Shown here piece by piece: positions 45,005 through 55,384 of a DNA stretch of 64,000 bases. Location of the stretch: the NCBI RefSeq assembly GCF_000498355.1, contig NZ_AVSV01000003.1, forward strand, positions 124,001 to 188,000, given 5' to 3'. This DNA is from Clostridium sp. Ade.TY (GTDB taxonomy: Bacteria > Bacillota > Clostridia > Clostridiales > Clostridiaceae). The notes beneath the pieces are model-generated. The model searched no databases and was not told where the DNA came from. It saw only the letters and a list, made by a program, of their open reading frames with translations. The position numbers were made by a program, and so were the translations under genes. Position 1 is the first letter of the stretch, and each line of letters starts with the position of its first letter.

Positions 45005-46360
45005 ATGAGGGATTTGGATTATAAAAGTTTAAGTAGTGAAGTTGTAACAAAGGATAGTTTTTTATATGAAAATGATAGAGAAGCATGGAATAGAGCAATA
45101 CAAAAGTATCCAGATGCAATATGTTATCCAAAAACAACAGAAGAAGTTATAGAGACTTTAAAATGGGTAAAGAATAATAGTGTTCAATTTAGAATCAGAT
45201 CAGGACGCCATCATTATGAAGGATATTCAACAGGTAATGATATATTTATTATAGATGTAAGTAAGATGAATAATATTTATGTTGATGAAATTAATCAAAC
45301 AGTAAAAATAGATGGTGGAGTAAGAAATAGAGAACTTTATGAAGCGGTAAATTCATTAGGTTATCCATTCCCAGGTGGAGGATGTCCAACAGTTGGTGTT
45401 ATAGGCTTTACATTAGGCGGAGGATGGGGATATTCAAGTAGATTATTTGGACTTGGATGTGATTGCTTAATAGAAGCAGAATTAGTTGATTATGATGGAG
45501 ACTTACTTGTTTTAAATAATAAAGAAAATAGAGATTTATTTTGGGCACTTAAAGGTTCTGGTGGAGGTAACTTTGGAATAGTTACTTCAATGACATTTAA
45601 ACTTCCAAATAAAATTAATATGGCAACATTAATAAATATTGATTTTAACAATATAGATATTGAAGAGAAAATAGATATAATAGAAGAACTTCAAAATACA
45701 TATAAAGCTTTAGATAGAAGAATGAATTTAAAAACAGCTATATATAATTCAGCGGAAAAAGGTAGTGGAATAAAGATGACAGGCCTTTTTTATGGAACAA
45801 AGGAAGAGGCTAATAAAATTTTAGAAAGACTTAAAAATAAAGGGAGCAATTTATATTACAATTTAGAATATATGACTGTTTTAGAGGCTAATAGATGGAT
45901 ACAAGATAGTCATCCAGATTATGAAAAATATAAATCAGGTGGAAGGTTTGTATTTAGAGATTATAATAGAGAAGAAATTAGAGAGATTATTGAATTAGTA
46001 GCAAATAGAGCAGAAGGTGCAACATATACAGCTGTTTCATTTTATGGATTAGGTGGTGCCGTTTCTGATATAGAAAAATGTGATACTGCATTTTATTATA
46101 GATGTGCTAAATTTATTATGGGATTTCAATCTGTGTGGGAAGATTTAAAGTATGCAGAAAAAAATGTAAATTGGGTTAAAGAAAACTTTGAATTTATAAA
46201 ATCAATTACAGAAGGTTCTTTTGTAAACTTCCCAATAGATGTAATAAATGATTATGAAAAAGAGTATTATGGTCAAAATATAAATAAATTAAAAGAAATA
46301 AAAGAAAAATATGATCCTAAAAATATGTTTAATTTTGAGCAAAGTATAAAAGGATTTTAA
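45005..46360 (+). CDS. FAD-dependent oxidoreductase, berberine-bridge-enzyme type
   Basis: 451 residues from ATG 45005 behind GAAGGTG; a GTG at 44996 lies in that site. FAD_binding_4 domain with RSGRHHYEGYS, where the first His aligns with the covalent 8-alpha-histidyl position of RSGGHSYEG, and GGCPTVGVIGFTLGGGWG, where Cys aligns with the 6-S-cysteinyl site, so bicovalent FAD is possible. The C-terminal BBE segment YYGQNINKLKEIKEKYDPKN closes the protein. Members oxidise alcohols, sugars or alkaloids, mostly with oxygen as acceptor; the acceptor here is unknown. Confidence 0.9.
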   Translation: MRDLDYKSLSSEVVTKDSFLYENDREAWNRAIQKYPDAICYPKTTEEVIETLKWVKNNSVQFRIRSGRHHYEGYSTGNDIFIIDVSKMNNIYVDEINQTVKIDGGVRNRELYEAVNSLGYPFPGGGCPTVGVIGFTLGGGWGYSSRLFGLGCDCLIEAELVDYDGDLLVLNNKENRDLFWALKGSGGGNFGIVTSMTFKLPNKINMATLINIDFNNIDIEEKIDIIEELQNTYKALDRRMNLKTAIYNSAEKGSGIKMTGLFYGTKEEANKILERLKNKGSNLYYNLEYMTVLEANRWIQDSHPDYEKYKSGGRFVFRDYNREEIREIIELVANRAEGATYTAVSFYGLGGAVSDIEKCDTAFYYRCAKFIMGFQSVWEDLKYAEKNVNWVKENFEFIKSITEGSFVNFPIDVINDYEKEYYGQNINKLKEIKEKYDPKNMFNFEQSIKGF

Positions 46361-46392
46361 ATATTTATATAAGATAATAACTATTATAAATT

Positions 46393-46436
46393 TAAAAGTC
46401 TAGTAATTTAGAAAAATCTAAGTTGCTAGACTTTTT
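46393..46436 (+). terminator. Terminator after the flavoprotein gene
   Basis: AAAGTCTAG...CTAGACTTT with an inner AATTTAGA/TCTAAGTT helix, followed by T6. Confidence 0.82.
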
Positions 46437-46439
46437 TAT

Positions 46440-46779
46440 GCATATACATTATAAAATTATGTATAATTTACAAAAATAATTTACTTATACTATAAAAAAT
46501 GGAAAATAATTTATTTTAAATAAGCTAAAATATAATTTTTATGGAAATTTTAATTGAAAAAATAATAAATATAGTAAATAAAATGAATATTTTAAAAAAA
46601 TATATAAAAAGAATATTCCTACTTTATGCATATAATATTCAAAAAATTGCAGGAAATCTTTCTTAAAAAGATTGATGAGACTGTACATTTGGCAAGGATG
46701 ATACAAAATATGTAATAAATAATATTTTTTAGGATGAATAAAATCAAAAAAACATATACATTTTATGTAAAAAAATGGT
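46440..46779. other. Gene-free AT-rich region upstream of the arc operon
   Basis: No convincing coding frame. It contains ArgR-box-like half sites such as TGCATATAATATTCA (about 46627-46641) and the ACATATACATTTTATGT dyad (about 46752-46768). Both are weak matches but suitably placed upstream of the arc promoter for ArgR or another regulator. Confidence 0.35.
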
Positions 46780-46807
46780 TTGTAATCGTTTTTTAAAGAG
46801 CTATAAT
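46780..46807 (+). promoter_or_regulatory. Promoter of the arc operon
   Basis: TTGTAA (46780-46785), 16 bp, TATAAT (46802-46807). The leader then shows AAACAGCG pairing with CGTTGTTT (46817-46861 region), a hairpin that could affect arcA expression. Confidence 0.65.
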
Positions 46808-46893
46808 TAAAACTGTAAACAGCGTTAGTAAAGAGTGGTTGACCCCTAAAGCGTTGTTTGCCAAACAAACTAAAGAAGAAAGAGAGTGATAAT

Positions 46894-48132
46894 ATGAAGA
46901 ATAATAGAGCTTTAAATGTTACCTCAGAAATAGGAAAATTAAAAACAGTTTTATTACATAGACCAGGAGAAGAAATTGAAAATTTAACTCCAAATCTATT
47001 AGACAGATTATTATTCGATGATATCCCATACTTAAAAATTGCAAGAGAAGAACATGATGTATTTGCACAAACATTAAGAGATGCAGGTGTAGAAGTTCTT
47101 TATTTAGAAGAACTTGCAGCAGAAGCTATCGCAACTAGCGAAGACGTAAAGAAAGAATTCATAAATGAATTTATAACTGAAGCAGGAGTTGAAAGTGATA
47201 CTCTAAGAGAAGCATTAATGAAGTTCTTCTTAAACTTTGATAACAAGGATATGGTTGATAAGATGATGGCTGGTGTTAGGAAAGAAGAATTAAAAGAATA
47301 TCATAGAGATTCATTATATGATTTAGTAAATAGTACATATCCATTTGTTTGTGACCCAATGCCAAATCTTTATTTTACTAGAGATCCATTTGCAACAATT
47401 GGACATGGTATAACATTAAACCATATGAGAACAGAAACAAGAAATAGAGAAACATTATTTGCAAAATATATCTTCAAACATCATCCAAGATTTAAAGATA
47501 AAGATGTACCATTCTGGTTCAATAGAGATGAAAATACTTCAATTGAAGGTGGAGATGAATTAATACTTTCAAAAGATACATTAGCAGTTGGTATTTCACA
47601 AAGAACTGATTCAGCTTCAGTAGAAAAGCTTGCTAAGAGAATTTTATTTAATGAAGATTCAACATTCAAAACAGTATTAGCTTTCCAAATACCTGTAAGC
47701 AGAGCATTTATGCACTTAGATACAGTATTTACTCAAGTTGATTATGATAAATTCACAGTTCATCCAGAAATAGTTGGACCTTTAAATGTTTATGCAATAA
47801 CAAAAGATCCAGAAAATCCAAATATGCTTAAGACTACTAAAGAAGTAGATACTTTAGAACATATATTAAGCAAATATTTAAATAGAGAAGTTACATTAAT
47901 TAAATGTGGTGGCGGCGATGAAATAATTGCTGCAAGAGAACAATGGAATGATGGTTCAAATACATTAGCTATTGCACCAGGAGAAGTTGTTGTTTACTCA
48001 AGAAACTATGTAACTAATAAGATATTAGAAGACTATGGAATAAAATTACACGTAATTCCATCATCAGAACTTTCAAGAGGTAGAGGTGGCCCAAGATGTA
48101 TGTCAATGCCACTAATCAGAGAAGATTTATAA
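46894..48132 (+). CDS. arcA: Arginine deiminase
   Basis: 412 residues from ATG 46894 behind AGAGAGTGA; upstream in-frame TTG is ignored. Conserved blocks: [25 protein letters not shown], the catalytic triad regions EGGD and FMHLDTVFT, and nucleophile Cys402 in [10 protein letters not shown]. It converts arginine to citrulline and ammonia, the first step of the ADI pathway. First gene of arcA-arcB-arcD-arcC-argR. Confidence 0.97.
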   Translation: MKNNRALNVTSEIGKLKTVLLHRPGEEIENLTPNLLDRLLFDDIPYLKIAREEHDVFAQTLRDAGVEVLYLEELAAEAIATSEDVKKEFINEFITEAGVESDTLREALMKFFLNFDNKDMVDKMMAGVRKEELKEYHRDSLYDLVNSTYPFVCDPMPNLYFTRDPFATIGHGITLNHMRTETRNRETLFAKYIFKHHPRFKDKDVPFWFNRDENTSIEGGDELILSKDTLAVGISQRTDSASVEKLAKRILFNEDSTFKTVLAFQIPVSRAFMHLDTVFTQVDYDKFTVHPEIVGPLNVYAITKDPENPNMLKTTKEVDTLEHILSKYLNREVTLIKCGGGDEIIAAREQWNDGSNTLAIAPGEVVVYSRNYVTNKILEDYGIKLHVIPSSELSRGRGGPRCMSMPLIREDL

Positions 48133-48244
48133 TTTAAGACAAACTAAAATATTTAATATAAAACTAAAATTAAGTGTTTACTATTTTTAAATTAAGTATG
48201 GTAAAGATAGTAAACACTTAGGTAAAACTAAGGAGGAAATGAAA

Positions 48245-49240
48245 ATGGCAGTTAATTTAAAAGGAAGAAGTTTTTTAACATTAAAGGATTTTACACCAGA
48301 AGAAATAAGATATCTTTTAGATTTATCACATGATTTAAAAGCTAAAAAAAGAGCTGGAATATTAGGCGATACTTTAAAAGGTAAAAATGTTGTTTTATTA
48401 TTTGAAAAAACATCAACTAGAACAAGATGTGCATTCGAATGTGGAGCAGCAGAAGAAGGAGCTCATGTAACATTCTTAACAAACTCACAAATGGGTAAAA
48501 AAGAATCAATCGAAGATACAGCAAAAGTTCTTGGAAGAATGTATGATGGTATAGAATTTAGAGGATTCAAACAATCAACAGTTGAAGAACTTGCAAAATA
48601 TGCAGGAGTTCCAGTATGGAATGGATTAACTGACGCTGACCACCCAACTCAAATATTAGCAGATTTTCTTACAATAGAAGAACATGCACATAAACCTCTT
48701 AGTGAAATTAAATTAGTATTTGCTGGAGATACAAGAAACAATATGAGTTATGCATTAATGTATGGTGCAGCTAAAATGGGAATGCACTTTGTAGCACTTG
48801 GACCTAAGAGCTTAGAACCAGATGAAGAAATAGTTAAGGAAATGCAAGAATACTCAAAACAAACTGGAGCAGTAATAGAATTCTCAGATAACGTTGACGA
48901 AGCAGTTAAAGGAGCTGACGTTATTTACACAGATATATGGGTATCAATGGGAGAAGATGAAAGCTTATATCCAGAAAGAGTTAAATTATTAACTCCATAT
49001 AAAGTAACAAGAGAAATGATGGCTAAAACAGGAAATAAAAATACATTATTCATGCATTGCTTACCATCATTCCATGATGAGGATACAGAAGTTTGCAAAG
49101 ACATGATGGAAAGATTAGGTCTTGACATTAGAGAAGTTGAAGACGAAGTATTTAGAAGCAAAAATTCAGTAGTATTTGATGAAGCTGAAAATAGAATGCA
49201 TACTATAAAAGCCGTAATGGTAGCTACAGCAGGAAAATAA
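48245..49240 (+). CDS. arcB: Ornithine carbamoyltransferase, catabolic
   Basis: 331 residues from ATG 48245, eight bases after AGGAGG; an ATG at 48239 is too close to it. Carbamoyl-phosphate motif STRTR in [12 protein letters not shown], the DHPTQ motif and the ornithine-loop HCLPSFHD are all present. It splits citrulline to ornithine and carbamoyl phosphate by phosphorolysis in the ADI pathway. 112 bp after arcA with no terminator between. Confidence 0.97.
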   Translation: MAVNLKGRSFLTLKDFTPEEIRYLLDLSHDLKAKKRAGILGDTLKGKNVVLLFEKTSTRTRCAFECGAAEEGAHVTFLTNSQMGKKESIEDTAKVLGRMYDGIEFRGFKQSTVEELAKYAGVPVWNGLTDADHPTQILADFLTIEEHAHKPLSEIKLVFAGDTRNNMSYALMYGAAKMGMHFVALGPKSLEPDEEIVKEMQEYSKQTGAVIEFSDNVDEAVKGADVIYTDIWVSMGEDESLYPERVKLLTPYKVTREMMAKTGNKNTLFMHCLPSFHDEDTEVCKDMMERLGLDIREVEDEVFRSKNSVVFDEAENRMHTIKAVMVATAGK

Positions 49241-49248
49241 TTTGTCAT

Positions 49249-49282
49249 TAGTCGGCTATTTGGTTTTGAATAGCCGGCTAAA
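49249..49282 (+). terminator. Attenuator-like hairpin between arcB and arcD
   Basis: AGTCGGCTATT / AATAGCCGGCT stem followed by AAACTTTT, a weak T tract. The stretch behind it repeats TAAACTTTTCTATAA twice (about 49279-49325). Partial termination or mRNA-end stabilisation is possible. Confidence 0.5.
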
Positions 49283-49348
49283 CTTTTCTATAACCTATTA
49301 AAAACCTATTAAACTTTTCTATAAAAAAACTAAATAGAGGTGATAAAT

Positions 49349-50791
49349 ATGTCAGAGCAACAATCTACTGGTGAACAAAAAAATCTTGGGTTTGCATCAC
49401 TTGCAGCATTAATTGTTGGATCTATGATTGGTGGAGGAGCATTTAACTTACCGTCAGATATGGCAAGAGGTGCAGGAACTGGTGCAATTATTATTGGTTG
49501 GATTATAACCGGTATCGGCATGATAGCACTTGCTTTTGTATATCAAGCATTAGCAAACAGAAAGCCAGAACTTAGCGGTGGTGTATATAGTTATGCTAAG
49601 GCGGGATTTGGTGAATACATAGGATTTAACTCAGCATGGGGTTATTGGCTTAGTGCATGGATAGGAAACGTATCTTATTCAGTTCTTTTATTCGGAGCTA
49701 TAGGATATTTTGCTCCTATATTCGGAGAAGGTAATAATTTAGCATCAATAATTGGAGCTTCAGTTATTGTTTGGGCATTTACTTTCTTAATATTAAAAGG
49801 AGTAAGTGGAGCTGCTTTTGTTAACTTAATAACAACAATAGCAAAATTAGTTCCTATATGTGTATTTATAGTAGTAGCAATATTTGCATTTAACTTCCAC
49901 AACTTTACTTTTGAGTTTTGGGGTTCAACAGATCTAGGTAGTATATTAGATCAAGCAAAAAATACTATGCTAGTAACATTATGGTGCTTTATAGGTATTG
50001 AAGGTGCAGTAGTTGTATCTGGTAGAGCTAAAAAGCAAAGTGATGTTGGTAAAGCAACAGTAATGGGATTAGTAGGAACTTTATGTATATATCTTTTAAT
50101 TTCTTTAATGTCTTTAGGAGTTATGAATAGAGTACATTTAGCAGGCTTAGAAAACCCATCAATGGCATATGTTTTAGAATTCGCTGTTGGTAAATGGGGT
50201 GCTGTGCTTATAAATTTAGGATTAATAATATCATTATTTGGATCATTACTTGGATGGTCACTTTTAGCTGCTGAAATTCCATTTGTAGCTGCAAAAGATG
50301 GTGTTCTTCCAAAAATATTTGCAAAAACAAATAAGAGTGGAGCTCCAGCAGCATCATTAATCATAACAAATGTGTTAGTTGAATTATTCTTAATCTTAAC
50401 ACTTGTTGCAAGTAGTACTTATCAAGCATTATATTCAGTAGCTAGTACAGCAATACTTGTTCCTTATCTTTTAAGTGCAATGTATGGACTTAAGCTTACT
50501 ATAACAGGTGAGACTTATGATAAAAATCCAGAAGGAAGAACAAAGGATAAAATCTTTGCAACTATAGCAACAGTATATGCTGTATGGTTATGTTACGCAG
50601 CTGGATTAAAATATTTACTATTATGTTTCATTCTTTATGCAGTTGGTATAATTTTCTACTATATTGCTAAGAAACAAAATAACAAAGATAAAAAAGTATT
50701 TGTTGGATCAGAAGCTGTAATTGCAATAATTATTTTAGTTATAGCTGTAATTGCTATAGTATTATTAGCAACTGGAAAAATATCAATTTAG
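49349..50791 (+). CDS. arcD: Arginine:ornithine antiporter
   Basis: 480 residues from ATG 49349 behind AGAGGTGATA. APC-superfamily basic amino acid antiporter with 12-13 helices; [21 protein letters not shown] near the N-terminus is the substrate-binding helix 1 motif of ArcD, and [23 protein letters not shown] follows. It exchanges external arginine for ornithine made by ArcAB. Part of the arc operon. Confidence 0.95.
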   Translation: MSEQQSTGEQKNLGFASLAALIVGSMIGGGAFNLPSDMARGAGTGAIIIGWIITGIGMIALAFVYQALANRKPELSGGVYSYAKAGFGEYIGFNSAWGYWLSAWIGNVSYSVLLFGAIGYFAPIFGEGNNLASIIGASVIVWAFTFLILKGVSGAAFVNLITTIAKLVPICVFIVVAIFAFNFHNFTFEFWGSTDLGSILDQAKNTMLVTLWCFIGIEGAVVVSGRAKKQSDVGKATVMGLVGTLCIYLLISLMSLGVMNRVHLAGLENPSMAYVLEFAVGKWGAVLINLGLIISLFGSLLGWSLLAAEIPFVAAKDGVLPKIFAKTNKSGAPAASLIITNVLVELFLILTLVASSTYQALYSVASTAILVPYLLSAMYGLKLTITGETYDKNPEGRTKDKIFATIATVYAVWLCYAAGLKYLLLCFILYAVGIIFYYIAKKQNNKDKKVFVGSEAVIAIIILVIAVIAIVLLATGKISI

Positions 50792-50950
50792 CTAAATATT
50801 AATTATTTAGAATACCTTTTAAAATACACTTTTACTAAAGATAAAATTATGATGATTTAATAAACAAAAGATAAAAATTTATAGATAAATTAAATAAACA
50901 GAAGATAAAATTATAAATTAATAAATATTAATTATAAGGAGGAACAAAAG

Positions 50951-51895
50951 ATGAAAATAGTTTTAGCATTAGGTGGAAATGCATTACAAGCAGATCCAAA
51001 AGATAAAAGTGCAGAAGGTCAATTAAAGACTTGTAAAGAAACTGCAAAATCAGTAGTTGATTTAATAGAAGCTGGACACAGAGTGTCAGTTGTTCATGGA
51101 AACGGACCTCAAGTTGGACAAATATTAGCTAGCATTGAAGAAGCTTACCAAGCAAATCATAACAATACACTTTTCCCATTTGATGTTGTAGGTTCTTTTT
51201 CACAAGGTTATATAGGATATCATTTACAAAATGCAATTTCAGAAGAACTTCATAAGAGAAATATAAATAAGTCTGCTGAAACAATAATTACTCAAGTTGT
51301 AGTAGATAAAAATGATAAGGCATTTGAAAATCCAACAAAACCAATAGGATCATTCTATTCAGAAGAAGAAGCTAAAAAACTTGAAAAAGATAAAGGTTAT
51401 GTTATGAAAGAAGATGCTGGTAGAGGATATAGAAGAGTTGTAGCATCACCAAAGCCTGTTGATATAGTTGAAAAGGATGCAATAAAGGCAATGGTTGATG
51501 ATGGATTTGTTGTAATCGCTTGCGGCGGTGGTGGAATTCCAGTAGTTAAAGAAGGAGATGACTTAGTTGGGGTTCCTGCAGTTATTGATAAAGACTTTGC
51601 AGCAGAAAAGCTTGCTGAAATATTAGATGCTGATATTTTATTAATACTTACAGCAGTTGATAGAGTATGTGTAAATTACAATAAACCAAATCAAAAAGAA
51701 TTAAAGGAAATAGGTATAGAAGAAGTAAATAAATATATAGAAGAAGGTCAATTTGCACCAGGAAGTATGCTTCCAAAAGTTGAAGCTTGTAAGAAGTTTG
51801 TTCAATCAGCTAATAATAAACAAGCTATAATAGCATCACTTTCTAGAGCAAAAGAATCTTTGACAGGAGAATCAGGAACAAAAATTGTAAAATAA
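50951..51895 (+). CDS. arcC: Carbamate kinase
   Basis: 314 residues, ATG behind AAGGAGGAAC. LALGGNALQ at the N-terminus, VVHGNGPQVGQI and ACGGGGIPV are classic. It makes ATP from carbamoyl phosphate and ADP, the energy-yielding step. 159 bp after arcD in an AT-rich gap with a partly repeated AATAAACA.AAGATAAAA motif (about 50854-50906). Confidence 0.97.
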   Translation: MKIVLALGGNALQADPKDKSAEGQLKTCKETAKSVVDLIEAGHRVSVVHGNGPQVGQILASIEEAYQANHNNTLFPFDVVGSFSQGYIGYHLQNAISEELHKRNINKSAETIITQVVVDKNDKAFENPTKPIGSFYSEEEAKKLEKDKGYVMKEDAGRGYRRVVASPKPVDIVEKDAIKAMVDDGFVVIACGGGGIPVVKEGDDLVGVPAVIDKDFAAEKLAEILDADILLILTAVDRVCVNYNKPNQKELKEIGIEEVNKYIEEGQFAPGSMLPKVEACKKFVQSANNKQAIIASLSRAKESLTGESGTKIVK

Positions 51896-52010
51896 AATAT
51901 TTTTTAGAGAGGAAGATAGTTCTTTCTCTCTAAGCTAATTATTAGCATTTATAAAAGGGCGAATTTTAAGTTGTTTATAAAATAGTATTTTACAGAAGAG
52001 GTAGGTTATT

Positions 52011-52466
52011 ATGGAAAATGATTTAAAAAAGAGAAGAAGAGAAGCAATCATTAATATAATAAAAAATGAAGATATAGGAAAGCAAGAACAGCTTGTTTTA
52101 AAGTTAAAACTTTTAGGTATAAATGCGACTCAAGCAACATTATCACGCGATTTAAGAGAAATGCATATAATTAGAAAGCTTATGAAAAATAAAGAGTACA
52201 AGTATGTACTGGTAACTGAAGAAAGTGTAGGAAAAAGATGTAATAACATATTTAAAAATTCAGTTGAAAGTATATGTGTACAAGAATATTTTATATCAAT
52301 AAAAACTATGAAAGGCATGGCAGATGTTGTTGGTGAATTTATTGATAGATTAAATGATAAAAGAATTATTGGAACGGTTGCAAATAATTATAGCGTATTT
52401 ATTATTTGCAATGGTGAAAAAAATGCAAAACTTGTGTTTAAGGAATTAAATGATTTAAGATTTTAA
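52011..52466 (+). CDS. argR: Arginine repressor/activator ArgR
   Basis: 151 residues, ATG behind AGAAGAGGTAGG. N-terminal winged helix (about 1-70; LGINATQATLSRDLREMHI) and C-terminal oligomerisation/arginine domain with VGEFIDRLNDKRIIGTVAN and FIICNGEKNAK. The usual GTVAGDDT arginine loop reads GTVANNYS, missing the two Asp that contact arginine in hexameric ArgR, so arginine binding may differ. It lies at the end of the arc genes and likely controls them. Confidence 0.92.
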   Translation: MENDLKKRRREAIINIIKNEDIGKQEQLVLKLKLLGINATQATLSRDLREMHIIRKLMKNKEYKYVLVTEESVGKRCNNIFKNSVESICVQEYFISIKTMKGMADVVGEFIDRLNDKRIIGTVANNYSVFIICNGEKNAKLVFKELNDLRF

Positions 52467-52538
52467 GTATTTTTGTATACATTTATTTAAGTACACCTAA
52501 AAATAAATGAATAAACATAATAAAATTATACTTCTTAA

Positions 52539-52584
52539 AATAATAGAGTTTTATCAAATTAATGATAAAACTCTATTATTTTTT
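52539..52584 (+). terminator. Terminator of the arc-argR region
   Basis: AATAATAGAGTTTTATCA / TGATAAAACTCTATTATT perfect 18-bp arms and T6. The 240 bases that follow up to 52823 are AT-rich with one small dyad (TATATCCA/TGGATATA near 52725) and no gene. Confidence 0.9.
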
Positions 52585-52822
52585 ATAAGATTAAATATTT
52601 AATATACAATGAAATTTTAATAAATTTTAATGTAAAAATATAGCTCTATATTAAAATGAACATTATACTAAATCAGAGTATTTAAAATATGTTTAATTAA
52701 ATATTAATAGTCTAGTCTTTGAGTATATCCACTTCATGGATATATAATTAAATAAGGAAGTACTTAATTGTTTAAATTAATTTACATTAAATACTGATTT
52801 TAAGAAAGGAAAACTATAAATT

Positions 52823-54139
52823 ATGCAGAAGAAAACAGAAAAAGATATATTATCTAAAAATAATTTAAAAGTTAGAATTGTATTAGAAAGTATTATAGTT
52901 GGTGCTATTGCAGGACTTATTGTTTCTTTATATAGATTAGCTTTAAAATATATAGCGCCTTATGAATATAAAGCATATTCATTTATGAAGGAAAATAATT
53001 TATGGATTATTTTAGGAATAGTAGTTTTAATTATATTAGCGTACATTGTTGGATTTATGGTTGAGAAAAATTCAATGATAAGTGGGAGTGGTATACCACA
53101 AATAGAAGGGATGCTTAAAGGAGAATTTGATATAAAAAATCCGATACAAATTTTGGTGGAAAAGTTTATTGGAGGAACAATTGCAATAGGAGCTGGGTTA
53201 TCCCTTGGTATTGAAGGTCCTTCAATTCAGTTAGGAGCAGAAGCGGCTCATGTTTATAGTAATGTAACTAAAAAATGCATTAATGATAAAAGATTTTTAA
53301 TTGCTTCAGCAGCGGGGGCTGGACTTGCAGCTGCCTTTAATGCACCACTTGCAGGAGTTTTCTTTGTACTTGAAGAAATGTATAAATGTTTTTCAAAGAT
53401 GCTTTTCTTATGTTCAATAGCAGCGTGTGTAACAGCTGATTTAGTGACTTGGATATTCTTTGGTAGTAAGCCTATATTAGAAGTTAATATTATAAAAGCA
53501 CTACCTGCAAAATATTATATTTTTGTAATTATTCTTGGTATAGTAGTAGGAATTTGTGGAGTAATATATAATAAAACATTACTTAAAACAATAAAGCTGT
53601 ATAAATGTATAAAAATTAAATTAAGATATAGAATGATAATTCCATTTATGTTTGCCTTATTTTTTGGAATTGTGCTTCCACAAGTTTTGGGTGGAGGAGA
53701 TATACTTATAAATGATATTTTATTAAATGGGGTTGCTTTTAAATTTGCGATTATATTACTTATAAGTAAGTTTATTCTTTCAATAGCTAGCTTTGCATCA
53801 GATACGCCAGGAGGAATATTATTTCCTTTATTAACTTTAGGAGCTTTAGTTGGAATCACATTTAGTGGGATTATAACATTGATTGCTGGAGAAAGTAATA
53901 TTTATGCAACAAACTTTATATTACTTGGTATGGCAGGAATGTTTTCATCAATTGTAAGAGCTCCAATTACAGGACTTATATTAGTTTGTGAAATGAGTGG
54001 ACCATCATTAGGTTTAGGAGCTGTTAGTTTAGTATGTGGAATAGCTTATTTAATAGCTGAAATATTTAAGTGTAAGCCAATATATGAATCATTATTAGAT
54101 AATAGATTAAAAGCTATGGGATTGAAAGAAGAAGAGTAG
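52823..54139 (+). CDS. ClC family chloride/proton antiporter
   Basis: 438 residues, ATG 52823. Selectivity-filter motifs are GSGIPQIEG (GSGIP), GIEGPSIQLGA (GxEGP, gating Glu present) and the FASDTPGGILFP stretch (GxFxP type). FVLEEMYK holds the internal proton Glu, so it should be an H+/Cl- exchanger rather than a channel. No CBS domains. The VOC gene follows 10 bp later. Confidence 0.92.
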   Translation: MQKKTEKDILSKNNLKVRIVLESIIVGAIAGLIVSLYRLALKYIAPYEYKAYSFMKENNLWIILGIVVLIILAYIVGFMVEKNSMISGSGIPQIEGMLKGEFDIKNPIQILVEKFIGGTIAIGAGLSLGIEGPSIQLGAEAAHVYSNVTKKCINDKRFLIASAAGAGLAAAFNAPLAGVFFVLEEMYKCFSKMLFLCSIAACVTADLVTWIFFGSKPILEVNIIKALPAKYYIFVIILGIVVGICGVIYNKTLLKTIKLYKCIKIKLRYRMIIPFMFALFFGIVLPQVLGGGDILINDILLNGVAFKFAIILLISKFILSIASFASDTPGGILFPLLTLGALVGITFSGIITLIAGESNIYATNFILLGMAGMFSSIVRAPITGLILVCEMSGPSLGLGAVSLVCGIAYLIAEIFKCKPIYESLLDNRLKAMGLKEEE

Positions 54140-54149
54140 GAGGAATTTT

Positions 54150-54533
54150 ATGAATTTTAAAAGTATACATCATGTGGCTATAATATGCTCAGATTATGAA
54201 AAATCTAAAAATTTTTATGTTAATACATTAGGACTTGAAGTAATAAGAGAAGTTTATAGAAAAGAAAGGAATTCTTATAAGCTTGATTTAAAAATTGGAA
54301 ATAGTCAAATAGAATTATTTTCTTTTAAAAATTCACCAGAAAGATTAAGTTATCCAGAAGCATGCGGACTTAGACATTTAGCTTTAGAAGTTTCAAATAT
54401 AGAAGAGACTGTAGAAGAACTTAAAAGAAATGGAATAAAGGTTGAAGAAATTAGAATTGATGAATTTACTGGACGAAAGTATACATTTTTTGAAGATCCA
54501 GACAAGCTTCCATTAGAGCTGTATGAGGCATAA
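54150..54533 (+). CDS. VOC (glyoxalase/dioxygenase-fold) family protein
   Basis: 127 residues, ATG behind AGGAGGAATTTT. Two beta-alpha-beta-beta-beta modules with metal ligands in HHVAI, QIELF, LRHLAL and LELYEA, which is the H-E-H-E pattern of lactoylglutathione-lyase relatives of the YaeR/GloA2 type. Substrate unknown. Only 10 bp after the ClC gene, so cotranscribed. Confidence 0.88.
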   Translation: MNFKSIHHVAIICSDYEKSKNFYVNTLGLEVIREVYRKERNSYKLDLKIGNSQIELFSFKNSPERLSYPEACGLRHLALEVSNIEETVEELKRNGIKVEEIRIDEFTGRKYTFFEDPDKLPLELYEA

Positions 54534-54573
54534 ATGAATTGTACAAGCTTTATTTAAAAGGGGGAATTGTTAA

Positions 54574-54852
54574 ATGACGTGGCTAATATTATTCTTATTT
54601 ATTATTATACCAACTTATCTAATCATTTTTAGTATTGGAGAGTTGAAAAATGAAATTAGAAGAACTAATAAAAAGTTAAATCTTATAGCAGAACATTTGG
54701 GAGTAGAAGATTTAGAATTTAAAAAAGAGATGAGCATTATAAAAGAATTAGCAATAAAAGGGGAAAAAGTTGAAGCTATAAAAAGATATAGGATTTTAAC
54801 AGGTGAAGAACTTAAAGAGGCAAAAGAATTTATAGATAAATTAATAGAATAG
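54574..54852 (+). CDS. Membrane-anchored protein with ribosomal L7/L12-like C-terminus
   Basis: 92 residues, ATG behind AAAGGGGGAATTG. An N-terminal helix (about 3-20) is followed by a short coiled coil and VEAIKRYRILTGEELKEAKEFIDKL (about 66-90). That segment matches the L7/L12 C-terminal helix-turn-helix pattern ([24 protein letters not shown]). Proteins of this small type occur in Firmicutes without known function. Possibly cotranscribed with the VOC gene. Confidence 0.7.
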   Translation: MTWLILFLFIIIPTYLIIFSIGELKNEIRRTNKKLNLIAEHLGVEDLEFKKEMSIIKELAIKGEKVEAIKRYRILTGEELKEAKEFIDKLIE

Positions 54853-54891
54853 AGAAAATATATTATACAATGGATATTGGGGGAGAATTAA

Positions 54892-55284
54892 TTGAATTAT
54901 GAACAAGATTATATGAAAAGAGTTTATGAATCAATTGGTAAAATAATGGCTGTAATAGCAGCTGGCATAGATTCAATATAAAGTAATATAGAAGATGATA
55001 ATTATAGCATAAAACTTTCAAAAGATGATTTATTAGAAATTATGGTGAAAAAGCATATAAGTAATAAAAATTTTAATGAAGCTGAAAATATAATATTTGA
55101 TCAAATAAACTTAAGGAAATCAAAAAGAAGTTATGAAATAGTATTATATTTTAAAAATGAAATAAATAAGTTAGATGATGAAACACTTTTATTAGCTAAC
55201 TTTTCAAGAGAAGAAATATCTATGGGTTTAGAAACTATTGAAAATTTTTATAAGCAAAATGTTATAAAAAATAATGTTAATTAA
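54892..55284 (+). pseudogene. DUF6483-like gene interrupted by one in-frame TAA
   Basis: Reading from TTG 54892 behind GGGGGAG gives MNYEQDYMKRVYESIGKIMA and so on up to codon 29; then TAA (54979-54981), after which the same frame stays open to 55284 (SNIEDDNYSIKLSKDDLLEIM...ETIENFYKQN). The N-terminal part is the typical DUF6483 start and the rest is helical as in that family. Either the gene is broken by one nonsense change or the downstream part is translated from ATG 55042 (80 residues), which has no good ribosome binding site. Confidence 0.65.
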
Positions 55285-55384
55285 TTTTAAAAGTGTTAGT
55301 ATGTTAATAAATTAAAATAAAGATTGTGGATAAATTCCATATTTTGTATAAAATAAAAAGTATAAAATTAAAAAAGAAAAAATC

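Noticed and set aside
46539..46868. 109-codon open frame on the minus strand upstream of arcA
   Set aside because: Composition is dominated by Phe, Tyr and Leu as expected from AT-rich non-coding DNA. It overlaps the arc promoter and leader, and I see no family resemblance.
49951..50364. 137-codon minus-strand frame inside arcD, and the 153-codon plus frame 59625-60086 inside narK
   Set aside because: Both are antisense to clear membrane transporter genes; the open frame follows from their codon bias.
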